A DNA stretch of 64,000 nt from Castellaniella sp044508625 (GTDB taxonomy: Bacteria; Pseudomonadota; Gammaproteobacteria; Burkholderiales; Burkholderiaceae_B): positions 1 to 64,000 of the forward strand of contig JBIQHJ010000004.1 in assembly GCA_044508625.1 (NCBI GenBank). The letters are read 5' to 3'. Shown piece by piece: positions 51,979-59,946 of this stretch (its first letter is position 1; every line of letters begins with the position of its first letter). The notes beneath the pieces are model-generated. The model worked only from the letters and a program-made list of their open reading frames with translations. It was not told the origin of the DNA and did no database searches. Position numbers and translations under genes: made by a program.

Positions 51979-53055
51979 GTGAAGACCCTCAAGATCGCCG
52001 GCGCCGCAGCGGCCGCCGCGCTGTGCATGGCCGCGGGCGCGGCCCATGCCTTCGATGGCCCCGAGCTCTACCAGGGCGAGCAGGCCCTCTACGAAGCCGC
52101 CCAGAAGGAAGGGATGGTCGTGTCCTTCGACACCGGCCCGACCTGGGCGAACTGGAATGCGCAGTTCAACGCCTTCAAGAAACGCTATCCCGGCGTCGAA
52201 CTGGTCTACAACGACCTGGGCTCGGCGGCCACCGTGGTGGCGCTGGACAAGGCGCGCAACCGCCCGCAGGCCGACACCGCCTATTACTTTGCCGCCTCGG
52301 CCCTGGACGCGATGGCCAAGGACGTGGTCGATGGCTTCAAGCCGGTCAATTTCGACAAGCTGCCCGAGACCCTGCGCGATCCCGATGGCAAGTGGTTCAC
52401 CATCCACACGCTGAACGTGGCCTTCCTGGTGAACAGGAAACTCATCAAGGACGTGCCGCAGTCGTGGCAGGACCTGCTCAAGCCCGAGTACAAGGGCTCG
52501 ATCGTCTATCTCGACCCGCGCTCCACCGGGCAGGGGCAGGTCATCGTGCTGGCGGCGAATTTCGCCAACCAGGGCTCCATGGACGACGTCCAGCCCGGCA
52601 TCGACTACCTGGGCAAGCTGCAGGCCACCGGCAACGTGCTGCGCGTGGTGGGCACCACCCCGTACGCGCAATTCCTCAAGGGCGAGATCCCCATCTGGAT
52701 CGGCTATGAGAACGACGGCCTCAAGGCCAAGTACCTCGACGGCATGGGCGACGACGTCGACGTGGTCATCCCCAAGGACGGCTCGGCGGCCGCGCCCTAT
52801 GCGATCAGCCTCGTCAAGAACGGGCCCAACCCCAACGCCGGCAAGCTGTGGCTGAACTACATCATGACCACGCCGGGCCAGGTGACCTTCGCGCAGGGCT
52901 TCGTGCGGCCCTCGGTGCCGGGCGTCGAGCTGCCCAAGGACGTCGCCGAGAAACTGCCCGAGGCGCCGCAGATCAAGCCCATCGACATCGCCAAGGCCAC
53001 GGCCCGCAAGTCGGCCATCGACCAGGGCTGGGCGCGCGCGGTGCTGAACCGCTAG
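51979..53055 (+). CDS. ABC transporter extracellular solute-binding protein (PotD/FbpA-like)
   Basis: 358 residues from a GTG with AGGAGAACGAAC upstream. The signal peptide covers about 1-24 (IAGAAAAAALCMAAGAAHA). The mature part has YEAAQKEGMVVSFDTGPTWA and the two-lobed class II binding-protein pattern (VAFLVNRKLIKDVPQSWQDL; VVIPKDGSAAAPYAISLVK). Such proteins bind iron, polyamines, thiamine or 2-aminoethylphosphonate; no Tyr pair typical of ferric binding is obvious, so a small organic ligand is more likely. DeoR control suggests a sugar-phosphate-linked or nucleoside substrate, as inference. Confidence 0.85.
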   Translation: MKTLKIAGAAAAAALCMAAGAAHAFDGPELYQGEQALYEAAQKEGMVVSFDTGPTWANWNAQFNAFKKRYPGVELVYNDLGSAATVVALDKARNRPQADTAYYFAASALDAMAKDVVDGFKPVNFDKLPETLRDPDGKWFTIHTLNVAFLVNRKLIKDVPQSWQDLLKPEYKGSIVYLDPRSTGQGQVIVLAANFANQGSMDDVQPGIDYLGKLQATGNVLRVVGTTPYAQFLKGEIPIWIGYENDGLKAKYLDGMGDDVDVVIPKDGSAAAPYAISLVKNGPNPNAGKLWLNYIMTTPGQVTFAQGFVRPSVPGVELPKDVAEKLPEAPQIKPIDIAKATARKSAIDQGWARAVLNR

Positions 53056-53070
53056 GCCGGACCGCTCGCC

Positions 53071-53898
53071 ATGCAGCTCTCGCGACGACGCTTCGCCCTG
53101 TTCACCCTGCCGGCACTGGCGCTGTTCTGCCTGTTCTTCGTGCTGCCGGTCGCCCTGATCCTGGGCGAGGCCCTGTCCGACGAGGGCGCCTTCCCGAGGG
53201 CGCTGTCCGACCCGCTGTTCCAGCGGGGCCTGTGGGGGACGGTGGTCCTCGGGACGCTGACCCCCCTGTTCTCGGTGATCGTCGGGTTCTGCGCGACGAT
53301 GGGCCTGAACCGGATGCGGCCGGGCGCGCGCACCGCCACGCTGTTCGCCATCTCGCTGCCGCTGACGTTCTCGGGCCTGATCGTGGCCTACGGCTTCATC
53401 CTCGGGTTCGGGCGCGCGGGCTTCATCACCCAGTTGCTGGCCCAGGCGGGCTTCGACCCCGCCGAGGTCGGCGCCCTGATCTACACGCCCGCGGGCCTGG
53501 GTTTCGCCTATTCCTATTACCTGATTCCCCGGGTCATCATGATCCTGCTGCCCGCCGTGCGCAATTTCGACATGGTGCAGCTCTCGGTCGCGCGCTCGCT
53601 GGGCGCCGGCCGCCTGCGCACCGTCCTGGGCATCATGCTGCCGCAGATCTTTCCCAGCCTGGTCGCGGCCTTCTGCCTGACGGCGGCGGTGGCGATGGGC
53701 GCCTACGGCACGGCGCTGGCGCTGGTGGGCACCCAGCTCAACATCCTGCCGCTGCTGCTCTACAGCAAGATCTCGGAGGCGGGCTCGGACCTGCCCGCGG
53801 CCGCCGCGATCTCGCTGGTCCTCATGGCCCTGTGCTGCATCGTGATCACGCTGGGGGAATGGTTCGTGTCCTCGCGGGAAAAGCACGCGGCGCGGTGA
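53071..53898 (+). CDS. ABC transporter permease (PotB/PhnU-like)
   Basis: 275 residues with six helices starting LFTLPALALFCLFFVLPVAL. The EAA loop is VQLSVARSLGAGRLRTVLGIML near 170-191. It pairs with the permease at 50111. It ends in the convergent hairpin at 53895-53915 whose left arm contains its stop codon. Confidence 0.86.
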   Translation: MQLSRRRFALFTLPALALFCLFFVLPVALILGEALSDEGAFPRALSDPLFQRGLWGTVVLGTLTPLFSVIVGFCATMGLNRMRPGARTATLFAISLPLTFSGLIVAYGFILGFGRAGFITQLLAQAGFDPAEVGALIYTPAGLGFAYSYYLIPRVIMILLPAVRNFDMVQLSVARSLGAGRLRTVLGIMLPQIFPSLVAAFCLTAAVAMGAYGTALALVGTQLNILPLLLYSKISEAGSDLPAAAAISLVLMALCCIVITLGEWFVSSREKHAAR

Positions 53899-53915
53899 GG
53901 GCGGGCCGCCCTCAC
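53895..53915. terminator. 9-bp GC-rich hairpin holding both convergent stop codons
   Basis: GTGAGGGCG (53895-53903) and CGCCCTCAC (53907-53915) are perfect arms around GGC. The permease stop TGA is 53896-53898 and the RES-toxin stop is 53912-53914 on the other strand, one in each arm. No T-tract on either side, so it is a bidirectional hairpin that may stabilise 3' ends or aid termination, not a classical intrinsic terminator. Confidence 0.55.
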
Positions 53916-54667
53916 GCGGGCATCGGCAGCCGCCCGTCCACCAAAAAATCCCCGATCCCGTACGAAATCACCGTCGGGGATCCCACCTGCTTGAACGAGA
54001 CCTCGTGCGCGCCCGTCTCGCACAGCCAGGGATGCATGTGCCGCGGCCGCCGCTGCGCCAGCGCCTGCGGCGCGAACAGGCCCACGCACAGGCCGTGCGC
54101 CGGGTCGCGGGCCGAGGGGTATTCGAAGGCCTGGACGCCCGCGCGGCGCATGGCGCCGCCCAGCGCCTGGGTGTCCGCGTAGTCGCGCGGGTGGGTGATG
54201 CGCGCCCGGTGCTGGTCGAAGGGGGGCGACTGCAGGCGCACGCCCCGGTCGGTCTTGTAGCCGACGGCGAACAGGGTGTGCTGGCTGTGGATGGCCTCCT
54301 TGGGCGGCTCGGCCCGCATCGAATGCCTGAAGACGAAGCGATAGTACGCGGATTCGGCCAGGGCCGCGCCCGCGCCCAGGCCGCCGTACAGGATGCCGGG
54401 CTCGTGCCGGCCGCCGAAGCGCGATCCCCAGGGCAGGGGAGGATAGCGGAAGGGCGTCCTCAGCAGGTAGTGGTCGCCCTCGCCGCCCGGGCGGTAGGGC
54501 GGCTTGGAGTCCTCGAGCATGGCCTCGAGCAGGGCTTGCTCCTCCAGGGTGTCGACGTAGCCCAGGGTGGCGATGTGCTCTTGGCTCTCGACCAGGCGGT
54601 GCAGCATGCCCTGGATGGCGCCGATCCGCCGCGGGCCGTCGCAGGCCTCCCAGATGGGCTGGCTCAC
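53912..54667 (-). CDS. RES-domain NAD+-degrading toxin
   Basis: 251 residues from a GTG at 54667 that overlaps the antitoxin stop (GTGA). The RES core shows SRFGGRHEPGILYGG (82-96) and AALAESAYYRF (101-111), giving the conserved Arg, Tyr and Glu of the family. RES toxins (ParT, MbcT) degrade NAD+ or modify Prs. An upstream ATG-based extension is rejected because it would run through the antitoxin gene. Order antitoxin-toxin and the coupled start are as expected. Confidence 0.82.
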   Translation of the reverse strand: MSQPIWEACDGPRRIGAIQGMLHRLVESQEHIATLGYVDTLEEQALLEAMLEDSKPPYRPGGEGDHYLLRTPFRYPPLPWGSRFGGRHEPGILYGGLGAGAALAESAYYRFVFRHSMRAEPPKEAIHSQHTLFAVGYKTDRGVRLQSPPFDQHRARITHPRDYADTQALGGAMRRAGVQAFEYPSARDPAHGLCVGLFAPQALAQRRPRHMHPWLCETGAHEVSFKQVGSPTVISYGIGDFLVDGRLPMPA

Positions 54668-55035
54668 ACCTTGCCCCGCAGCGCGTCGACGCATTGCAGG
54701 ACGGTCACCAGGCCCTGGATGCTCTCGATCTGCCGGGCGGGCGTGCCGCCGGTCAGCGTGTTGGGCGTCTGCATGAAATGCGCGATCCACTGGGGGTCGC
54801 CCCCCGTCAGGGCGAACAGCGCGCGCGCCAGGCGGATCAGCAGCAGGGCGAGCTCGCCCTGCTTGGAGGCCGGGTCCAGCGAGGCGGACTGTTTCAGGCG
54901 GCTGACGGCCGTGCGGTGGATGCCCAGCACGGCCGCGAGGTCGGCCTGGCGCAGGCCCAGTTGCGCGGCGGCCCGCAGCACCGCCTTGGCGAGGACGGCA
55001 TCGGGTGAGGGAGAGGCGTTGGGCAGGGCAGTCAT
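54664..55035 (-). CDS. Xre/MbcA/ParS-type antitoxin
   Basis: 123 residues from ATG 55035; ATG 55077 would be longer but overlaps the operator. An Xre-like HTH lies at 18-50 (LRAAAQLGLRQADLAAVLGI), followed by the MbcA/ParS toxin-binding domain (60-123, LFALTGGDPQWIAHFMQTPN, TPARQIESIQGLVTVLQC). It neutralises the RES protein and represses the operon via the palindrome at 55052-55095. Confidence 0.83.
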   Translation of the reverse strand: MTALPNASPSPDAVLAKAVLRAAAQLGLRQADLAAVLGIHRTAVSRLKQSASLDPASKQGELALLLIRLARALFALTGGDPQWIAHFMQTPNTLTGGTPARQIESIQGLVTVLQCVDALRGKV

Positions 55036-55051
55036 GGCATCCGTCTGGGGA

Positions 55052-55095
55052 TGTTCAATATGAACATAACATAGCACAAATGTGCATATTGAACA
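55052..55095. promoter_or_regulatory. Operator/promoter of the RES-Xre pair
   Basis: TGTTCAATATG (55052-55062) and CATATTGAACA (55085-55095) are perfect 11-bp arms with 22 bp between, and the left part GTTCAATATGAAC (55053-55065) is a palindrome by itself. The AT-rich site lies directly upstream of the antitoxin start, as expected for autoregulation. Confidence 0.6.
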
Positions 55096-55224
55096 ATCCT
55101 TCCACGGGCGCTCCGCAGCGAAACGCCTTTTTTGACGGTATCCTCTCGGTTTCCGTCATCGTTTCTGTCGCCGTCCCCCTCGTCGCCCGCGCGGGGAACG
55201 CGCCCTTTCCGGCCGAGGCCTCCC

Positions 55225-56439
55225 GTGTCGAACACCGCCACCGCAACGCAGTCCGATTCCCTCGCCGAGCTTTCCCTGCGCGAGCAGCGCGGCAACATCA
55301 TGCGGCTCACCGTGGCCCAGGCGCTCGCCGGCGCGAACGCGGTGGTGGTCTACGCCACCGGCGCGATCGTCGGCGACATGCTGGCCCCGGCCAAGACGCT
55401 CTCGACCCTGCCCATCTCCATCTTCGTGGTCGGCATGGCGGCCTGCATCCTGCCCACCGGCGCCATCGCCCGGCGCCACGGCCGGCGGGCGTCCTTCCTG
55501 GCAGGCACCGGTTGCGGCGTGCTGGTCGGCCTGCTGGCGGCCGCCGCCATCGTGCTGGGCTCGTTCTGGCTCTTTTGCCTGGCCACGTTCTTCGGCGGCG
55601 CCTATGCGGCCGTGGTGCTCTCGTTCCGCTTCGCGGCCGCCGACGGGGTGTCCCCGGCGCTGCGGCCGCGCGCCCTTTCCTTCGTGATGGGCGGCGGGGT
55701 GGCCGCCGGGGTCGTGGGGCCGCAGCTCGTCACCTACACCATGTACCTCTGGCCGCCGCACATGTTCGCCGCGACCTACCTCGTGCAGGCCGCCGTCGCG
55801 GCCGTGTCGGCGCTGGTGCTGCTCGGCGTGCGGCTGCCCATGCCCACGGCCGCCGAGGTCGCCCAGGGGCGGCCGCTGAAGGTCATCGCGCGCCATCCGC
55901 GGTTCGTCACCGCCGTGATGTGCGGCGCCGTGTCGTACATGCTGATGAACTTCCTCATGACGGCGGCGCCGCTGGCGATGCACCTGTGCGGCCATCCCCA
56001 GGAAAGCGCCAACCTGGGCCTGCAATGGCACGTCATCGCGATGTACGGGCCCAGCTTTTTCACGGGAAGGCTGATCACGCGCTTCGGCGCGGGGCGCGTG
56101 GTGGCGGCCGGGCTGCTGCTCACCGCGCTCTCTGCGGCGGTCGGGCTGACCGGCCTGGACGTGGCGCATTTCTGGCTGACCCTGATCCTGCTCGGCGTCG
56201 GCTGGAATTTCGGCTTCGTGGGCGCCTCCGCCATGGTGCTCGAGTGCCACCGCCCCGAGGAGCGCACGCGGGTGCAGTCCTTCAACGATTTCATCGTCTT
56301 CGGCACGATGGCGGTCGGCTCTTTCGCCTCCGGGGGCGTGCTGGCGGCTTACGACTGGGACACCGTCCTGTGGGTCTCGTTCGTGCCCCTGGTCCTGGCG
56401 GTGGCCGTGATCGCCGGCGTCCGCCTGCGCCGCGCCTGA
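55225..56439 (+). CDS. MFS transporter
   Basis: 404 residues from GTG 55225, with GAGG 6 nt upstream; ATG 55132 would add a Ser/Pro-rich stretch and is less likely. Twelve helices; the helix 2-3 loop GAIARRHGRRASFLAG is the MFS motif with changes (ARRHGRR instead of SDxxGRR), seen in sugar-efflux/YgaY-type groups. Proline-poor, hydrophobic throughout. Substrate unknown. It is divergent from the toxin-antitoxin pair and convergent with the cardiolipin synthase gene. Confidence 0.8.
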   Translation: MSNTATATQSDSLAELSLREQRGNIMRLTVAQALAGANAVVVYATGAIVGDMLAPAKTLSTLPISIFVVGMAACILPTGAIARRHGRRASFLAGTGCGVLVGLLAAAAIVLGSFWLFCLATFFGGAYAAVVLSFRFAAADGVSPALRPRALSFVMGGGVAAGVVGPQLVTYTMYLWPPHMFAATYLVQAAVAAVSALVLLGVRLPMPTAAEVAQGRPLKVIARHPRFVTAVMCGAVSYMLMNFLMTAAPLAMHLCGHPQESANLGLQWHVIAMYGPSFFTGRLITRFGAGRVVAAGLLLTALSAAVGLTGLDVAHFWLTLILLGVGWNFGFVGASAMVLECHRPEERTRVQSFNDFIVFGTMAVGSFASGGVLAAYDWDTVLWVSFVPLVLAVAVIAGVRLRRA

Positions 56440-56443
56440 TCCC

Positions 56444-56515
56444 CGGCCCGCCGGCGCCGCGCCCGACTTCCGGCCTGCCGCTGCCGCGCCTGACTTCCAG
56501 CCCGTCGGCGCCGCG
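56444..56515. repeat. 27-bp tandem repeat array in a convergent gap
   Basis: Units at 56444-56470 and 56471-56497 and a partial third at 56498-56515. Shared pattern CGGCC(C/T)GCCG(G/C), ending GACTTC. It fills the gap between the convergent MFS and cardiolipin synthase genes (56439/56537), as arrays of other unit lengths do at 29896 and 48411. Confidence 0.65.
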
Positions 56516-56536
56516 GGATCCGCCGGCTCGACAGGC

Positions 56537-57772
56537 TCAATACCGCGACGCCCGGCCCGTCAGCAGCACCCCCGCGCGCAGCGCCCCGTAGGCCAGGGTG
56601 TCGACCAGGCGCTGCATCCGGCTGCGCCTGCGCAGCGCCTCGGACTGGATGCGCCGGGATCCGTGGGCGATGGCGTGGTCCAGCGCCTCGCACAGGGCCC
56701 GGGCGATGTCGGCGTCGTCGCTCAGGATGTTGGCCTCGCGCGCGAGCAGCAGGCTGAAGGGATCGAGGTTGGACGAGCCGATCATGGCCTTGTCGTCGAT
56801 GACCGCCACCTTGGCGTGCAGGAAGCTCGCCATGTATTCGTGCAGGACCATGCCGTGATCCAGGAAATCCTGGTAGGTGTAGCGGCCGGCCCGGTATTGC
56901 AGGGGGTATTCGGGCTGGCCCTGCAGCAGCAGCTCGATGCGCACCCCGCGGTGCGCCGCGTCGACCAGGGCCTTGCGCAGGCGCCGCCCCGGAAAGAAAT
57001 AGGCATTGGCGATGAGGACCCGGTCCCGCGCCTCGGCGAGGAGCTGCAGGTAGGCGTTCTCGATGGTCTGGCGATGCAGCACGTTGTCGCGCAGCAGCAG
57101 CATGGCGCGCGAGGGACCCACCGCGGGCGCCGGCGAGGCCGCGCGCAGGCGCCTGTACAGGCGCCGGACGAACTGCCGGACGCGATCGTAGAAGGCCCGC
57201 CAGTCGGGGCGCCGCCGCCAGGCCATGCGCAGCCACAGGGCGCCCTGGATCAGCGTGATGTCGCGGACGATGGGCCCGCGCATGCGCAGGGCGAAATCGA
57301 ACCTCGGCAATGGCGGGCCGGCCTCGATCGGCAGGGTGTCGTAGTCGTCGATGATGTTGATGCCGCCGATGAAGGCCTCGCGCCGGTCGATGACGGCGGT
57401 CTTGCGGTGCAGGCGCCGCAGGCGCCGCTGGCTCAGTCGCAGCAGGCGCATCGGGCCGGGGGGCTCGGGCCGGTAGACCCTCAGTTGCACGCCCGCCTCG
57501 GCGCAGGCCCGCCGCAGGGGCTCGACGGCGGCCTGGCTGCCGAATCCGTCGACGACCAGGCGCACCTTGACGCCGCGGGCGCGGGCGCGGACGAGATGCC
57601 CCAGGACCTTTTGCCCCGTTTCGTCCCAGGCGTAGATGTAGGTTTCCAGGTGGATGCTGCGGCGCGCGCCGTCGATGGCCGCGCACAGGGCGGGAAAGAA
57701 GTCCTCGCCGCTGTGCAGCAGGGCGAGCTGGTTGCCGTCGCGCCAGGGGATCCTCTGGAGGGGCCTTTTCAT
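56537..57772 (-). CDS. clsB: Cardiolipin synthase B (PLD superfamily)
   Basis: 411 residues from ATG 57772 (57823 also possible). Two HKD motifs are complete: H122-x-K124...D129 (LHRKTAVIDRREAFIGGINI region) and H319-x-K321...D326 (LHAKVAVIDDKAMIGSSNL region). Length and lack of N-terminal membrane helices match ClsB, which makes cardiolipin from phosphatidylglycerol, or phosphatidylethanolamine plus glycerol in relatives, at the inner membrane. Stand-alone gene between the MFS and tct operons. Confidence 0.88.
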   Translation of the reverse strand: MKRPLQRIPWRDGNQLALLHSGEDFFPALCAAIDGARRSIHLETYIYAWDETGQKVLGHLVRARARGVKVRLVVDGFGSQAAVEPLRRACAEAGVQLRVYRPEPPGPMRLLRLSQRRLRRLHRKTAVIDRREAFIGGINIIDDYDTLPIEAGPPLPRFDFALRMRGPIVRDITLIQGALWLRMAWRRRPDWRAFYDRVRQFVRRLYRRLRAASPAPAVGPSRAMLLLRDNVLHRQTIENAYLQLLAEARDRVLIANAYFFPGRRLRKALVDAAHRGVRIELLLQGQPEYPLQYRAGRYTYQDFLDHGMVLHEYMASFLHAKVAVIDDKAMIGSSNLDPFSLLLAREANILSDDADIARALCEALDHAIAHGSRRIQSEALRRRSRMQRLVDTLAYGALRAGVLLTGRASRY

Positions 57773-57851
57773 GGATTGCCGGGACGAGCCGGGGGTATGC
57801 GGAAATACCGCCCACATTAGCACGGCGCGCGCCCCGGCGCGCGGCGGGGCG

Positions 57852-59351
57852 CTATTCCACGAACACGTCCTCGCGTTTCCTGCGCAGGGCCGGGCTGAGG
57901 ACCACGAGCAGGGCGATCACGGACAGGCCGAGCATGGCCGCGCTGATCGGGCGCTCGATGAAGACCATCGGATCGCTGTGCGACAGCAGCAGCGCGCGGC
58001 GCAGGTATTCCTCCATCATCGGGCCGAGGATGTAGCCCAGCAGCAGCGGGGCGGGCTCGCAGTCGATCTTGAGGCAGATGTAGCCGAACAGCCCGAACAG
58101 CGCCATCAGGTAGATGTCGAAGGCGCTGTTGTTCAGGCTGAACACGCCGATCGCGCAGAACATCAGGATCAGCGGGTACAGGTGCTGGTAGGGCACCATG
58201 ATCATGCGCGCCCACAGCCCGACCATCGGCAGGTTGAGCACCAGCAGGAACAGGTTGCCGATCCACATCGAGACGATGATGCCCCAGAACAGGGCGGGCT
58301 GCTCGGCCATCACGGCAGGGCCGGGCTGGATGCCCTGGATGATCAGGGCGCCGATCATCAGCGCCATCACCGGGTTGGAGGGAATGCCCAGCGTGAGCAT
58401 GGGGATGAACGAGGTCTGCGCGCCCGCGTTGTTCGCCGATTCCGGCGCGGCCACGCCCTCGATCGCGCCATGGCCGAATTCGGCGGAATTCCGCGAGACT
58501 TTCTTTTCGATGGAATAGGCGGCAAAGGACGACAGCATCGTGCCGCCTCCGGGAAGGATGCCGAGGATGCAGCCGATGCCGGTGCCGCGCAGGATGGGCG
58601 CGACCGAGCGCTTGAGGTCGGCGCGGGTCGGCATGAGCCCCGTCACTTTCTTCATGACGAGCGAGCGGGCCTCCTTGTCCTCGAGGTTGCGGATGATCTC
58701 GCCCAGGCCGTAGATCCCCATCGCCACGATGACGAAGTTGATGCCGTCGGCGAGCTCGGGCAGGTCGAAGGTGTAGCGCGCCATGCCGGAATTCACGTCG
58801 GTGCCGATCAGGCCCAGCAGCAGGCCCAGCACCGTCATGCCGATCGCCTTGAGCAGCGAGCCGCGCGCCAGCACCACGGCGGCCACCAGGCCCAGCGTCA
58901 TGAGCGAGAAGTACTCGGCGGGGCCGAACTTCAGCGCCAGCTCGGCCAGCGGCGGCGCGAACATCGCCAGCACCAGCGTGGCCACGGTGCCGGCAAAGAA
59001 CGAGCCGATCGCCGCGATGGCGAGCGCCTTGCCGGCCTGCCCCTTGCGCGCCATCTGGTAGCCGTCGATCGCCGTCACCACGGAGGACGATTCGCCCGGC
59101 AGGTTCACCAGGATGGCGGTGGTCGAGCCGCCGTAGGAGGCGCCGTAATAGATGCCGGCCAGCATGATCAGCGAGGTGACCGGCGGCAGCGAGAAGGTCG
59201 CCGGCAGCAGCATGGCGATGGTGGCGATGGGGCCCAGCCCCGGCAGGACGCCCACCGCGGTGCCGAGGAAGACGCCGGCCAGGCAGTAGAGGAGGTTGGT
59301 CAGCGTGAAGGTGGCCTCCAGGCCGATCGCGAGATTGCCGAGCAGTTCCAT
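57852..59351 (-). CDS. Tripartite tricarboxylate transporter large permease (TctA)
   Basis: 499 residues, the usual TctA length. The start LIGLEATFTLTNLLYCLAGVF style N-terminus and GVLPGLGPIATIAMLLP (37-53), the ASYGGSTTAILVNLPGE motif (71-87) and LTLGIPSNPVMALMIGAL are TctA hallmarks. About 12 membrane segments. It takes up a carboxylate delivered by the Bug protein at 59947. Last gene of the tctC-B-A operon; 13 bp after TctB. Confidence 0.9.
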   Translation of the reverse strand: MELLGNLAIGLEATFTLTNLLYCLAGVFLGTAVGVLPGLGPIATIAMLLPATFSLPPVTSLIMLAGIYYGASYGGSTTAILVNLPGESSSVVTAIDGYQMARKGQAGKALAIAAIGSFFAGTVATLVLAMFAPPLAELALKFGPAEYFSLMTLGLVAAVVLARGSLLKAIGMTVLGLLLGLIGTDVNSGMARYTFDLPELADGINFVIVAMGIYGLGEIIRNLEDKEARSLVMKKVTGLMPTRADLKRSVAPILRGTGIGCILGILPGGGTMLSSFAAYSIEKKVSRNSAEFGHGAIEGVAAPESANNAGAQTSFIPMLTLGIPSNPVMALMIGALIIQGIQPGPAVMAEQPALFWGIIVSMWIGNLFLLVLNLPMVGLWARMIMVPYQHLYPLILMFCAIGVFSLNNSAFDIYLMALFGLFGYICLKIDCEPAPLLLGYILGPMMEEYLRRALLLSHSDPMVFIERPISAAMLGLSVIALLVVLSPALRRKREDVFVE

Positions 59352-59364
59352 GGTGCGCCTCCGC

Positions 59365-59826
59365 CTACATGCCGAGCCAGGGGCCGAACACCGGCAGCGG
59401 CAGGCCCAGGCCCTTGACGAACACCAGGATGCAGAACGCCGCGGCTGCGGCCGAGAGGATGAGCGAGGCCCTCAGGCTGAATTTCTCGCTGGCGTAGGCG
59501 CTGGCCATCACCAGGACGACCACCGCGACCACGATGCCCGCGCCCCGCACGAGCACGCCGAACAGGAACACCGAGAGCAGGATGAGGAACAGGTCCCTGA
59601 CGGAGAAGTTCTGGACGGCCTCGCCGGACACCCAGAACGAGCGCAGGAAGGTGGCCAGCCCGATCAGGGACAGCAGGCCGCCCAGCACCACCGGGAAATA
59701 GGCCGGCCCCATGCGGCCGGCGGTGCCCATCGGGTAGTCCTGCCCGATCACCACGGCCGCCAGGCCGAAGAACATGAACATGATCCCGGACCAGAAATCC
59801 TTGGGATGGCGTATGAAGTGGAACAC
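59365..59826 (-). CDS. Tripartite tricarboxylate transporter small permease (TctB)
   Basis: 153 residues with four hydrophobic helices (WSGIMFMFFGLAAVVIG, YFPVVLGGLLSLIGLATFL, LFLILLSVFLFGVLVRGAGI, SLILSAAAAAFCILVFV). Matches TctB in size and pattern, including the MGPAYFPVVLG segment. Partner of TctA; 120-bp gap to tctC with a hairpin. Confidence 0.87.
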   Translation of the reverse strand: MFHFIRHPKDFWSGIMFMFFGLAAVVIGQDYPMGTAGRMGPAYFPVVLGGLLSLIGLATFLRSFWVSGEAVQNFSVRDLFLILLSVFLFGVLVRGAGIVVAVVVLVMASAYASEKFSLRASLILSAAAAAFCILVFVKGLGLPLPVFGPWLGM

Positions 59827-59890
59827 GGCGAGCTCCTTGCGCGTATCCGGCGGCGGGGGGATCCGGCCGCCGGGCCCAGGAATGGGACGG

Positions 59891-59920
59891 CCACCGGCTG
59901 CGCGCGGGCGCGGCCGGTGG
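59891..59920. repeat. Hairpin between tctC- and tctB-type genes
   Basis: CCACCGGC (59891-59898) and GCCGGTGG (59913-59920) are perfect 8-bp arms with a 14-nt loop. It follows the binding-protein gene in transcription direction, the position where mRNA-stabilising hairpins favour binding-protein over permease expression. Confidence 0.5.
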
Positions 59921-59946
59921 TGTTCATGGGAGGGGCGTCCCCCGCG

